This document shows positions 44,916-56,058 of a stretch of 64,000 bases of DNA, piece by piece. The notes beneath the pieces were generated by a model. It made no database searches. It was not told the origin of the DNA and saw nothing but the letters and a program-made list of their open reading frames with translations. The position numbers and the translations under genes were made by a program. Within the stretch, counting starts at the first letter, position 1. The number at the start of each line of letters is the position of its first letter. The stretch spans positions 62,001 through 126,000 of the forward strand of contig JAGPNK010000004.1 of assembly GCA_020746835.1 (NCBI GenBank), read 5' to 3'. This DNA is from Stachybotrys elegans (lineage: Eukaryota; Ascomycota; Sordariomycetes; Hypocreales; Stachybotryaceae).

Positions 44916-45030
44916 CACATCTGTGAGCCATGTGCATACAAGGATGCGCGACTGGGGGCGAAGGACACGAGGTAAGCATGCAAGGCGGCCAAGACGCCAA
45001 TATTGCACCACAACGGGATACGCCCACACC

Positions 45031-45150
45031 CTGTAAAGAGAGCAAACTCGCTGCTCGACGACGGAAGGTAACTTACTTCTTGCAGCTAAGGGGAGCTGAT
45101 TACCGATAATAATTGGATTTTCTAGAGCATCGGGTAGTCCCGCTTTACTT
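45031..45150 (-). pseudogene. fragment of a sulfotransferase gene, exon-intron junction
   Basis: The segment matches the exon 1/intron 1 junction of the sulfotransferase gene at 56059-57094. Shared words include AACTTACTTCTTGC, GAGCAAACTCGCTG and CGACGACGG (plus-strand reading), with many transition differences. The intron is conserved as well as the exon end, so it is a genomic duplicate, not a retrocopy. It is too short to function. Confidence 0.6.
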
Positions 45151-45191
45151 AGACGAGATAATATAAGCTTCATCAATTTCATCCATCCCCT

Positions 45192-47153
45192 CTAACCCTG
45201 AAGTTCTGATCTAGCATTTGAGTCTAGTTCTGGTCCTCTATTAGGATTTATATCCACTTCATGTAGCACTGGGGTATAATGAAGTTGATCTGGTAGTAAT
45301 TCGTCGCGCCTTGGTCGGGACTTTTCCTTAGATCCTCGTCGTTGGGCCTGTCCACGTCGCTGTGCTATGATTACTCCAACCAGTACCAAGATAACGACGG
45401 CTCCTATAGAACCAAGCGTAGCACCCACTATAACTCCTATAGAGTCGGAAGGAGAGGTAGTTGAATCTGTTGGTGCTGAAGAAGTCGTGGCAGTGGTTGG
45501 AAGGGTGCTGCTGCTCGTCGTTGTGGATTCATCGGTCTGAGATTCTAGTGCAAATTAGCAAGTCCCTCAAGACTGAGCGTTAACGAATCGAATGAAACAT
45601 ACGCGGAATAAATAAATCTCTGACAGAGTCACTGCTCCAAATAATCGATCGAGTATTTCTGTTGGTTTATATCAGCTAGCAATTTCACTCTGCAGCTATT
45701 TTAACTCACCCTTCTTGGTACCAGCTCCTCACAACCTCCGGAGACTCATATTCCAACGCGTCTGCATCATAGTTGCTTCTCCATTCCAGACTTGACAGAT
45801 CGAATACACCGAGTGAGTTGGTCCATTCGTCTTCCCGACGCCAGTCCCAATCGCTGTTTATCCCACCGGATACAATCATCTGCCTGTTTCCAGCCAGTGC
45901 GCAAGCGTGGAAGATCCGAGTCGGCGATGACACCGGGACCCGAAACCATTGAAACGCGGGAATAGATAAAATGTGAATGTCATTAAAATAACCGTCAGTG
46001 CCTCGCCCGCCGTAAACAAAGCTCATTGTTTTTGTCAGGGGATGTCTCCAGTGAAACGCGCAGCATTCGATAGAGGCACTCACATCTCAAACGTGTTCCG
46101 GCTCGCCACGCCAACCATGCAAAACAGATCGCGGCCACCTGGTGGAGTGCCGGATGTTTGCTGCCAATACCACCTACCGTCGACCGGGTTGTACATGGTA
46201 ATGTTGTTGAAGCTTCGGATTTGTCTTTCGTTGGCAGTACCGGGGGCTACGTCATGGCCCCCGAGCGGCACGAACAAGGCATTTGACCGGAAACCTGTCA
46301 CACAGGTAGCCTGTCCGAGGAAGGATGTGCCGTGTGGGAAGCTGTACGCAACAGCTGACTCATTGGACCAAGCTCTCGAGCTGGCGTTGTATTTCAGAAG
46401 ACCTGGAATCGGCGTGCCGTTTGAGTAAGAGACGTCCCGGAAACGGTTGTCAGTTGATGGATTTCCAGCACCACCAAGATACAGCCCGTACCCACCACAG
46501 AAGGCGGTTGGTCCAGCGTCACCTTGCAGTATGTCTCTAAATGTCTCAGGATTTGAGGGAGAAGATGTAGACCACGTGCCAGATCCATTGCCGTCAGGAG
46601 AAAACTCCCAAAGATGGTTTTCTTGCTCTGCGTCGTCCCGAAAGCCCACTTCACCACCCCACTGGTATATGGTATTTCTTTCTGCATCGGTCCACAGAGC
46701 TGGCCGTTCCTTGACCAAAGGACGTGCGTCGCTTTCCGTGACAATTATTTCGACGCTCGAGTTGTCCCATGATACATTGAGTGCAATTGCAGACGTTCCG
46801 TTTACTGTCCAATTTCATCAGCTCCTTCTGTAAGGAAAGACCACGTATGACGTACTGGCGACAAAATCGTCCGGACCTACGGTATCCCACGATGCAATAT
46901 CCCCTCCTGTGATATAAAGGTAGCTGCCAAGTACTGCCACTGCAATTTCAGAAATAAATTGGGTTAATGGTGGGTTGGTAATAAGAGGGTAGAAACGGCA
47001 GCATCACTCACTGGACTGGAAACCGCGTCGACGTCGACTGGTTGGAAGTTCCGACTGCCTGTTGTCCAGGCTGTTTCCGGTAACTGCCCTCAAGAAGATG
47101 ATTTGAGCTAAGAATAATGCTATCATCGCACTCTTGACCCAAGATGGAAGCAT
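45192..47153 (-). CDS. Kelch-repeat type I membrane glycoprotein
   Basis: Six exons (47153-47012, 46939-46856, 46804-46084, 46021-45710, 45658-45603, 45544-45192) close to 555 residues. A signal peptide (about residues 1-25) leads into beta-propeller repeats with typical blade strands such as YLYITGGDIAS, TIYQWGG, NALFVPLGGHD, FVYGGRG and QMIVSGG. A Ser/Thr-rich stalk follows, then one membrane helix (VGATLGSIGAVVILVLVGVI) and a basic cytosolic tail of about 60 residues. Several NxS/T sites are present in the ectodomain. The likely location is the plasma membrane with the propeller outside. Ligand and role are unknown. Galactose-oxidase-like catalysis is not suggested, as the copper ligands are not apparent. 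The exon of 56 bases was placed by frame closure. Confidence 0.82.
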
Positions 47154-47739
47154 TGATATTGCCGCCAATAGGCTATAATCCTCGAATTCAACTGCGAAAA
47201 AGACGTGGTGCCGAAATGTGCAAATGTGTCAAGCGGTATAGAATCCAGACATCGAAGAGTAAGGCAACTAAGCGAAGATAGGTCAGGAATCTGGTAAGAG
47301 AAAACCTAGAGAACGTAGCTGAGGTGCCCCTTTTCGCTGCTCGACTCGCGTCTGGCCCCCAAATAAGAGTCATGTACCCATGGGCGCTGGCGGCCGCCTT
47401 GTCCAAGGATTGGAACACAGCCTTCGGAGATAAAAATAACACTCATCACCTCCCCATTTGGCCCGTCAAAAGAATTGTAGCCGCGTCAGTCCTAATATGC
47501 TAGCTAATAATCTGCCTGAAAATAGACGCCAAGGCTATCAGCTCATACCCTAGCACCGCCATTGGATGTATGGAGTAGTATTCGTGGCTGACCGCCTGAA
47601 ACCCATACTTAGCCGCACTCCAAGGTGAGAGACTCGGTCTTGAGCTCGTCTCGCGCGCTTCGAAAAGTTTCCGAACATGTTACTCCATCCAATGACTTGA
47701 TCTGGACACCCTAGGTGTGCGACCCATCTGGCTCGGGCG
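47154..47739. other. intergenic stretch upstream of the Kelch gene
   Basis: No supportable gene in about 590 bases. Confidence 0.45.
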
Positions 47740-48495
47740 CGTAAGTGGCATCGCCTGGCGGTGCTTTGATGACAAAGGTACCATTACCCTCCCAGTAATC
47801 GCTCCCTGGACCTCCCTTTGCCTTGTAGCTTCCAAAGGCACTGGAATCTCGGGTTCCAGCCGCAATATACTTGCTTGCTAGTGCTCGTTCGAATCAGACT
47901 GACCAAGGGTTGGTAGAAAGGCACTTCATGGCCGGACTCATATATATGTACGAAGCTGAAGAGACCGCTTTGTTAGACTTGGCCATGAATTATTCCATCA
48001 GTCGTGGTAATATTAACAAAGTCTGCCTCGTTGTATCGGAGAGCATCGATTTCTGACGTCACAGCTTGTCCACCAATCCAGTTGCAGTTATAATCGTTGA
48101 GGGCGTCAGTGGGAGAGGCGTTACGTGGATTGATACGTCTTACTCGTCTCCGTAATATAGTACAACCTGAACACCAGCTTTCAACAACTCCTGAACGTCA
48201 TAAATAGTCCGCGAGGATTGACCATCCTCGCCAGTGGCTTGGAATGCGGCGTTGATTGTTATGGACTGGTCGGTGAAAGTTTGGAAGGCACCTATACCAG
48301 CTTGTATTTTCGGTGTATTCAGATAATCTTGGTAAAACCAAGGGGAAAATATATCATTACTAAGCTCTCGTATGCTGTATTTATTACGACCTGCGTATTC
48401 ATCAAAAGGTAATCAAGCTCGTTCTCGCAGAATGAGTCGGCAGCCGAGCATACGTCCCTTCGGTTTTCAAGCGGCGGTCTTGCGCCACTACTGAA
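47740..48495 (-). pseudogene. serine carboxypeptidase (S10) pseudogene, C-terminal half
   Basis: On the minus strand the segments CSAADSFCENELDY, EYAGRNKYSIREL, YQDYLNTPKIQ, LLKAGVQVVLYYGD, DYNCNWIGGQAV, DFVNITTTDGI and YESGHEVPFYQPL follow the order of the C-terminal half of fungal S10 carboxypeptidases. They include the catalytic aspartate (GDADYNCN region) and histidine (GHEVPFY). They are split over shifting frames near 48400 and 48110 and interrupted by TAA at 47973-47975, where relatives read VKQSG. The N-terminal half with the serine is missing. A dead secreted or vacuolar peptidase gene. Confidence 0.75.
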
Positions 48496-49020
48496 TGACT
48501 ACTTCGGAGTTTGCCAGAGAATTTAGTTCAATCTAAAAAAAAATTTCAATTGTCGTGAGCATCTTGGAGGACTGAAGGCTTCGTCATTCTGTATTCCAAC
48601 GATTCTCTTTTTACATCATTGAGCCCTTGTGATGACATGCCACGCGTTCTTCGGCCTTGGCACTGCCACAACCCATCTTATATTCTTTTAGCGTATCATA
48701 AGGCTTCTGTATATATAAAACAGTCTTGCTATATACAGGCGGATATTGGTTAGCCATACGATTTGCATATATCCTTAGCCCTGTTTCTCCCTACAATAGG
48801 ACGTTGTCGTCAGTGAGATTATCTCTGTTCGATGAGCATGCATCCTTTATAAAGTGAAATCCATCCACGTCGCTAGTCCTGACTAGTCACTAATAACACC
48901 ATTAGTCGTCCGTAGCTCTAAGACCTCTGCTAACCTCTCGTGTCAGCTTCAATAAGGCCTGCACTCTGTAACCTATTCATAAAGGACGGGCTAGCCAAGA
49001 ATTGCCATTAAACCTCCATC
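48496..49020. other. intergenic stretch, no gene seen
   Basis: About 520 AT-rich bases with no supportable gene or repeat. Confidence 0.45.
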
Positions 49021-50346
49021 TCACAAGTTTGCCGAAAGCCTCAAGGGGATGTTTCCATCAACTTCCAACCCTTCACATCGGCTCTTGTACACCCTGCCGT
49101 CCTTCATGATGGCAAGTAGATTAGTCTCCGGCGCATCCAGAACCGTAATGTCTTGCAAAGGATTTCGCTCCATCAAAAGTATATCCGCTGCGAAGCCAGC
49201 TTTGATCTGTCCCAAGGACTCCTCACGACCCATCATCTTTGCTGGGTTGATGGTGGCGCTCTGCAGCACCAGCAGCGGCGGGAGCACTTTGCCACGGAGG
49301 GCGAATTCGTGAGTTTGCGCCATGCCCAGGGGACCGAGGAGGTCACTGCCATAGCACATTGTCACGCCAGCTTCAGATGCAATCTTGAGCGCTTCCAAGC
49401 CGGCTTCTAGCACCAGCTCATTCTTAACGCGCGACTCGGGCGGTAGAAAACCCTTCCAGCGAGGCGAGGCCATTTGATCGTACGTGATGAGTGTAGGTGT
49501 AAGGTAGACCCCCTTGCTAACCATCATACTCGCCGTCTGCTTGTCGATAAAGTTGCCATGCTCAATGCCGCGGACACCGTTTTCGATGCAATGCCTGATT
49601 GCTTTGGGCGTATATGCATGGGCTGTGACGTACGTGCATGCATTATCGGCGCATTCGACCATGGCCCTGATCTCTGCACCCGTGAATTGAAGATGTTCAA
49701 TTGCGTCCGTGGGCGTCGAAACGCCACCAGAACCCATGATCTTGATGAAATCTGCACCTTGTCGGACTTCTTCTCGGACTGCGGCCATGCATTCAGGCAC
49801 TCCATTGCAGAGGCGGCCCAGGCCGTTTGTGTGTCCTCCGCAGCACTCTGTCGCATCATCCACGCCCCGGATGTCACCGTGGCCGCCAAACTGTGACAGG
49901 GCATGTCCCGCGATGAACAGGCGAGGCCCTGGCATCACTCCCGTGGCAATCGCCTCCTTGAGAGCGTTCAGGGCACCGCCACAATCGCGGGCGCTGGTGA
50001 AGCCCCGGTGCAGCATCTGTGCGGCTACGTACGGCTGCCGCAGCAGGGAGACACTGTGCTCGTTTCCAAAAGCCTTGGAAAGATCATTGAACCCAGGAAC
50101 GGCGACGAAGTGCACGTGAGCGTCGAAGAGGCCAGGGCATAGGTATTTACCCTGACAGTCAACCACGATGTAGTCCTGCTTCGGATCCTGGGAAGAGGAG
50201 ACTGATTCGATGATCCCATTGCTGACGGCGACGGATGTGTTGGGCAGGATCTCGCCCGTCGCAACATCGATGACCTGAGCGTTGATGAAGATGTATTTCC
50301 GGAGAGGCCCTCGAAGCCACGGTTTGATGTCCTGCTCGGTTGCCAT
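49021..50346 (-). CDS. metal-dependent amidohydrolase (imidazolonepropionase-like)
   Basis: The intronless gene encodes 441 residues. Metal ligands are DAHVHF (HxH), a candidate carbamylated lysine in DFIKIMGSGG, AHAYT, EHGNF and the aspartate in YGSDL. This is the binuclear subtype close to imidazolonepropionase-like hydrolases and fungal prolidase-type amidohydrolases, a group that also includes ochratoxin-hydrolysing enzymes. The reaction would be hydrolysis of an amide or peptide-like bond. The substrate cannot be read from sequence. No signal peptide, so probably cytosolic. It differs from the amidohydrolase at 10586, which is of the deaminase subtype with a single metal. The neighbours are pseudogenes on both sides, so no pathway context. 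Confidence 0.87.
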   Translation of the reverse strand: MATEQDIKPWLRGPLRKYIFINAQVIDVATGEILPNTSVAVSNGIIESVSSSQDPKQDYIVVDCQGKYLCPGLFDAHVHFVAVPGFNDLSKAFGNEHSVSLLRQPYVAAQMLHRGFTSARDCGGALNALKEAIATGVMPGPRLFIAGHALSQFGGHGDIRGVDDATECCGGHTNGLGRLCNGVPECMAAVREEVRQGADFIKIMGSGGVSTPTDAIEHLQFTGAEIRAMVECADNACTYVTAHAYTPKAIRHCIENGVRGIEHGNFIDKQTASMMVSKGVYLTPTLITYDQMASPRWKGFLPPESRVKNELVLEAGLEALKIASEAGVTMCYGSDLLGPLGMAQTHEFALRGKVLPPLLVLQSATINPAKMMGREESLGQIKAGFAADILLMERNPLQDITVLDAPETNLLAIMKDGRVYKSRCEGLEVDGNIPLRLSANL

Positions 50347-50639
50347 AATTAATCTGGGGGAAATGGCCCAAGGAGTATGCCAAGTAGCTATTTACGATAT
50401 CTGGGCTTGCTACGAAGGAATCCAGACAGCTGTGTCGTGCTTCAATCGTGACGAGATGCTCAGTTCGTGCCCACGAGGTTAGGCCACATTGGCGACCCTC
50501 CGATGACGGTAGGTTCTTGACATAACTCCGGTCCAGCCATGTTGACGTGTGCTCTTTTGATAGGGCTGCGAGCTAACCAACGCCTTTCCCGATTGATGGC
50601 ACAGATCTTTACCGTTTCCGGACCTTAGCTGGCCCAAGA

Positions 50640-51165
50640 AAGGCGGTTGGTCCATCCAGGAATGCGATGCTGACTCTGCCCCGCCTAGATGAGCGTCGCG
50701 TTCATGCTGCAGTACATAGACAAGCAGTCTAAGTTACGCCGTTGGCTTCGGGCTAATTCTAGATCTGAATATGACACCTTCTCAGTACTCGTGGTCGAGT
50801 TCCATCTTCTACTTGGCCAAATTGTCGCTGAATGCCCTTTTATTTACGATGAGCCGTCTGCCATTGACAAGATTTGTCGGAGGCACTGTGTACGTTGCAC
50901 TTTGTCAAGTTTCCATCGCTACAACTGCTTACAAGTGGGTTTTCCATCATCTGGGGGGCCTTGTGCCTATGCCTCGCAGCGTCCACCAACTTTTCTGGTT
51001 TCGCAGCTGTCCGCTTCCTCCTCGGCTTCGTAGAAGGTGCTGTCCCCCCACAATTCGCCACACTCACCTCGATTTAGTCTCGCAAGAACGAACTTGCCCG
51101 GCGCACTGCGCTTTGGGTAACGATGAACGGTGTGGCCCAAGTCTTGCCCCGGCAACTAATACTGT
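50640..51165 (+). pseudogene. Dal5-type MFS transporter pseudogene, N-terminal part
   Basis: Reading frames change several times but spell an anion:cation symporter N-terminus in order: MLQYIDKQS (first helix), LNMTPSQYSW, SRLPLTRFVGGTV, then after a likely intron IIWGALCLCLAASTNF, RFLLGFVEGAVPP and RRTALWVTMNGVAQ. Functional relatives have YALQYIDK, QYSW and RFLLGxxEA at the same places. A TAG interrupts FATLTSI-SRKN where relatives have tryptophan, and the rest of the gene is absent. A SINE-like repeat begins about 55 bases further on. Confidence 0.7.
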
Positions 51166-51220
51166 TATAAACGGTAGAGAGAGCCAATAACAAGGCCATC
51201 GTCAAACTGCCCCTATGTCC

Positions 51221-51489
51221 AGGGTAGCCCAGTGGCCGAGAGGTTAAATTTGTAGGATTTCGTGTTCGTGTGCCCCAATGGGATAGAGACCAGCAACTTT
51301 GAGGAGGCCCCTTCTGACAAAAAAGATAATAATATCAGATCAAAAGATGACAATTGGTTAGGAAATTCGATTAAGAAAAACTTGTGGCTGTGGCTGATGT
51401 TGAAGTTTTCTAGCCACCTCGTGCCCCCGAGCCGTCAGTCTGGTAACTCGATGAGAGGAGAAAGCTACGGCGAGTTATGCAGTCGGGCC
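51221..51489 (+). repeat. SINE-like repeat, most complete copy with tRNA-like head
   Basis: The 5' end carries TAGCCCAGTGG (51225-51235), which matches the RNA polymerase III A-box TRGCNNARYNGG, and then GTTCGTGTGCC (51264-51274), close to the B-box GGTTCGANTCC, with 39 bases between their starts. The body then follows the other copies through GAGGAGGCCCC, CAATTGGTTAG and CTTGTGGCTG to GCAGTCGGGC. No open frame of note. I infer a tRNA-derived SINE. It is not a tRNA gene, since no anticodon arm or closing acceptor stem is found. Confidence 0.6.
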
Positions 51490-51619
51490 TGCTGCAGGTT
51501 AAATTTATACCAGCAACTTATCACTCTTGTGTACAGTTTCCATGCCTGCCAATTAGCTTAAATGAAACAAATGTGGTGAATTAGTCTATAGTCAGCGTGT
51601 ACATGAATCTAGCAGTTGT

Positions 51620-53482
51620 TCAAGCTCTACATAGCCTTCCCTCGCCATCCTGGAACCATTCATCACTTGCCACACCAAAAAGCGCGTAGAAAAGATGATC
51701 GGGGTCGTACGCCGTTTTGATGCCGAGGAGCTGGTCGTAATTCTCCCCATACAGCTCCTTTTTCCAGTCTCCCTTGTAAAGCGGATCAATCTCGTTTAGG
51801 TACGCACCGGATTCGGTCGTCACGGCCTCATACGCTGGGATAATTACGTCGACGAGATGGTTCTTGTGCTCCAGCATCTCCTCCCTGGGCACTTCCCAAT
51901 CCCAGTAGCCGTGAACGATGCAGAAGGAGGCTACTTCACGCCACGCAGGCAAGACTGCATTTTTGGGGTGTTCGGTTTCCTTTACGTGCATAGCTTCGCA
52001 ACCCATGAAGAACTTCCCGTCCTGGTACTCCGTCATGTTTCTGAACATGGCAATTAGAGCCGCGTTGCTTTCCTCATCCTGGACAGTCGAGCGCGAGATG
52101 AGGCGGCCGCTCGCCACTGTGTTAGTTGGCCAGGGACCGTAAGGTAGCGGGCCAAGGTCGGCGTCAAAGTGGTCATAGAAAGTTGGGAGGCTCCGCGAGG
52201 TGTAGTCGTAGGCAATGCCCAAGTCCTCCAGTTGACCGAGAAAGGTCCTCATGAGCTCATCCACTGCTTCGACATTCTGACCGGGAAACGTCAAGCTAAT
52301 AGCACTAAACGCGTGGGCTGAAACAGTGTATTCGGCAGTGTTCCCGCCATCGAGTCCATCCGTAAATGCAGGGATCCATGAGTGCCAGGCCTCAACTGCG
52401 CGCCAGTATAAATCAGGCTCAACCAAGGAGTCGTTGAAGGACAGGCGGGCGCCCCCAACCCTGCCATCCGGGTGAATCTTGTATGTCATACTGAGGACGA
52501 CGCCCCAAACACCAGCGCCGCCCCCGGTCATGGCCCAGTACAAGTCCTTGTAGTCATTGTCCGGTCTAACAATGATGTGCTCACCGCTGGGGGTTACCAT
52601 CTCCCACTCGAGCACGTTATCAGCGCCCATACCGTGGACGCCATTGAGAATGGAATGGCCTCCGCCGGCCGCGTAGCCGCCAGCCGTACCAACACTTGCA
52701 CAGGTTCCTCCTACAGCCCGATACCCCATGGGGGTGATGTGTTCGAGCAGCTCGCCAGCGGTGACACCGGCGCCGATGATTGCCGCAGGGCCGGAATAGT
52801 AAGGGGCGGAGTACTCCTCCACCACCTCTATGCTTTTGAGATTGTGTGTCCAAAAGGATAGAGATCCCTTCCCAGTGGATTTGCCCGCGTAGCTATGAAA
52901 TCACTTAGATGGGTTTTCACGCTGAAATGAATGGAGCTCAAGTACGTACTCGTGGCCTGTGTTCTTGACAACCAATCTGACATTGTTGTCCTTGGCGAAG
53001 TTGATCCCGGCAATGACGTCTTCAGGCCCCGACACCGAGATCGAGTAGACGGCATAATTTCCAAGCTCGCACGGACGCTCGACAGGGGTGAAGGGATCGC
53101 ACGACTGGTTTTGGAAATACGCATTCATAATCTCGGCCGGTGCTCGATCGCTACATGCAAGATGGATTAGATTCGGTACCGATCTGCTGGGAATGTAGTT
53201 TGCATTTGCCTACAATGTCTGGGCAAAATTCCAGTTTTCTTGCAGCTCATTGCACACCGTCTCGTTCAGGGCCCGGTAAGGCTGCAGGTGGCACACATGG
53301 GCTTGAGGAACTGTGGCAATAAGCGCTCCGCTGACAGTCTCGTTCAGACTCGACCAGGCTTCCAGGGACGGCCATCCCGGATCGCCCGGGAGGCTCTTGC
53401 AGGAGGCGGGATTGGATGCCAGCACCGACCCCGCGGATAGGGCCAGACCTCCGAGGGCGCAGGGGGACTGGGACAGCTTCAT
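51620..53482 (-). CDS. secreted BBE-like FAD-linked oxidase (isoamyl alcohol oxidase-like)
   Basis: Three exons (53482-53214, 53150-52950, 52892-51620) give 580 residues. A signal peptide (about 1-21, ending near VLAS) is followed by the FAD-binding PCMH domain. VVKNTGHDYAGKSTG carries the histidine usually linked to FAD, and GGTCASVGTAGGYAAGGGHS the second flavin-contact region. NYDQLLGIKTAYDPDHLF is the C-terminal berberine-bridge segment. Such enzymes oxidise alcohols or cyclise metabolites outside the cell or in vesicles. Many belong to secondary-metabolite clusters. An upstream in-frame extension exists, but the chosen ATG places the signal peptide at the start. It is divergent from the SDR gene 1.2 kb away. 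Confidence 0.88.
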
Positions 53483-54684
53483 ACTGGGCTTTAGAGAAGA
53501 GCCGTAGCGATAGTTGGATTCAGGGTCCCTGGATTGTTGGCGATGGAATCGCAATCACATAAAGTCGCCCATACTCTTATATCATCCTCTAAGACATGAA
53601 ATGTGTATATATAGACCGCGACCCTGTTCGTGTCTTACATGGGGAGATGCTTTATTAGAGAATGGGGCAAAAGGCGAAGCAAGGGAATCACAGCGTAATA
53701 CGATGGCTCTGCCCTAGCAACCTCTACTCGGCCCATGATGGAATCATAGGAACAGACAAGTTTGATGGGGGCTCGGGCTTATTGCTGTATGCCTAATAAC
53801 GTAATTATGGATTTGGGCGAAGACCAAAGGGCTCGATCCCTCAAGGATCTGGCGCCTGTTTCCTGTGGGCTATTCTGAGATAGCGCCTCGGAGCTGATCA
53901 AGAACCATGTCAGTGTCGTCATGACGAAGTTGAGCGGTGTAAGCAGCGCCTCGAAGGATCGCTTGGGGTCAAGGGGAGGTGATGCAGATAAGCCCAGCTG
54001 AAGGCCAATGGAAAGACGGTGAGGTGGTACAGTACAGTAAGAATATGTAGATAGTAAGAAAAGATTTGGGAAACCAATATGCGGTTGATGTCGGCCCTGA
54101 AGATGATGAGCGAGGATGCATCTTGCGAATGGAATGCCGAGGCGACCAACCCCACACAGTGGAGAATGATGGTAACAGTCCTTCCTGTTTGCCTGATGAT
54201 AGGCAGGTAAGGAGATAAGCCCGGAGGGGGGGGCGTCGTTGTAGTGATGTATCTTCATACGCTACCTAGTAGATAGCTGTCTGCCGGCTTACGTGGTATG
54301 TGTAGATGTATCCAAGGAGACAAGGGACTTGCAATGTCACGTACCAGATGTATCCTAACCATCAGAGGTACCTGCCCTCTGTACTGAGAAGGGAGGCAGC
54401 CTGGGCGGGGAGTACGATCTGCCGAAGCACGGCCCGAGTTGGCTGAGGGGCGTGCGCTGGAAATAGAAATGATCGGCAGCTTGTCATGCCTTGTGGATGA
54501 GCCCCCCTACGCTCCTAGCTCCCGCGAGCTTGTTTAGGCCTCTCTCCAGCACTGAACTTAACTCGAACCTGCTTCCGCGGCCCTGCGACACTCTGTACTT
54601 TGCGCCCGATCCATCACGGCGCCAGACGCACCAGAAAGACGAAAGCAAGAAGAAGAAGAAGAAGAAGAGAAAATACCGAACAGC
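53483..54684. other. divergent intergenic region with GAA microsatellite
   Basis: Shared upstream region of the BBE-like oxidase and the SDR. An AAG/GAA repeat (about 54648-54668) lies in the SDR leader. A minus-strand open frame at 53.8-54.26 kb includes hydrophobic stretches but no motif, and I do not accept it as a gene. Confidence 0.45.
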
Positions 54685-55811
54685 ATGGCTCCGGGCACCC
54701 TTTCCAGGGCGCTGACCCAGTTCTTCCCCCCTAAGCCCCAGTTCACCGACAAGGACGTGGGTGATCTTAGCGGCAAGGTGCGCTGGAACTTTGCTTCCTC
54801 CCCTCCCCCTAATGCTGATTCTGCTCCCCGCGGCCTGCCTTGTCCCCCACTACCACCGAGCTGCTTCCAAGACGGAACCCACCTGACTGAGCTTCTCGTG
54901 CGCCACTGTAGGTCTACATCGTGACGGGCGCCAATACGGGCCTGGGCAAGCATGTGTCGCGCATCCTCTACTCCAAGAACGCAAAGGTCTACATGACCGG
55001 GCGCTCCCAGGACAAGACGGAAGCCGCCATCAAGTCGCTCCAGGAGGCTGCGCCCAAGTCCACGGGCTCTCTGCATTTCCTGCTTCTGGACTTTGATGAC
55101 CTGTCCACCGTCAAGGCGTCGGCCGAGCGCTTCCTCGCCGCCGAGCAGCGCCTGCATGTGCTCTTCAGCAACGCCGGGTTTCAGGGCGGCCCCGGCCCTG
55201 CCGTCAAGACGGCCCATGGCTACGAGAGGCATCTCCAGGTCAACTGTCTCGGGCCTCTCCTCTTCTTCCAGCTCCTAGCACCGGTGCTCACCGCCACGGC
55301 CCAGGACCCTGCCACGCCGCCCAACACGGTCCGCACCGTATTCCTCTCCTCGATGGCGGCCGAACTGTTCAGCGAGAAGAACACGGGCTTCCAGATGGAC
55401 AACCTCGACTATCACATCGAGAAGCCCAACACATATCGCTACGGCATCAGCAAGCTTGGTGCCTGGGCCTACGCCGTCGAGGGGTCCAAGAAGTACAAGG
55501 ACATCATCTTCATCGCCGTCAACCCGGGCAACCTCCGCACCGACCTCTTCCGCGACCAGAGCTCCATCTTCAGGGCCCTGACTAACCCCGTCAACTATCC
55601 CCCCATCAACGGCGCCTACGCCGAGATCTGGGCCGGCCTCTCCCCGGAGGTCACGGCCGACAAGTCCGGGAGCTACGCCGCTCCGTTTGGGCGCATCTAC
55701 CCCATACGAAGCGACTTGGAAGCGGCGGCCAAGTCGGAGGCCGAGGGTGGTAATGCCTCGACTAAGAAGTTCTGGGATTGGAGCGAGGAACAGATCAGCA
55801 AGTTTGCCTAG
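54685..55811 (+). CDS. short-chain dehydrogenase/reductase
   Basis: Two exons (54685-54777, 54912-55811) give 330 residues. The cofactor motif TGANTGLG comes right after the intron, SNAGF is the NNAG equivalent, and the catalytic set is S (FLSSMAAE) and Y/K in YRYGISK. The NADP-binding preference may be suggested by the arginine of MTGRS. The family resembles retinol-dehydrogenase/WW-domain-oxidoreductase-like fungal SDRs acting on ketones or alcohols. The gene is markedly GC-rich at third codon positions compared with the surrounding genes, which suggests strong codon bias and perhaps high expression. No signal peptide. Confidence 0.9.
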
Positions 55812-56058
55812 TCAGGCAATGGCCGACAAGACACTCGAACATTATGTCCTTGATTTCCCATGTGATACACCCCATCATGTTCAAGGTCTAGACCTGTATC
55901 ATCCATAGTCACCCGTAATACAAGATTGCGTATCGCACCAAATGGACAAAATCACTGGACAAGAATGAAGGGTCGGTGCATTGCGGGCGCAATCTAATAG
56001 TCATGATCCATTGGCTCCATTGTACCACAGGTGTCTAATGCCTCCGAGTCTCTTTGGA

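Noticed and set aside
51221..51290. possible tRNA gene
   Set aside because: A-box and B-box matches are present, but no anticodon arm and no pairing acceptor stem. The segment is part of a repeat.
53779..54258. 159-codon minus-strand frame with hydrophobic stretches
   Set aside because: Low-complexity texture, two other overlapping frames of similar length and no conserved motif or splice context.
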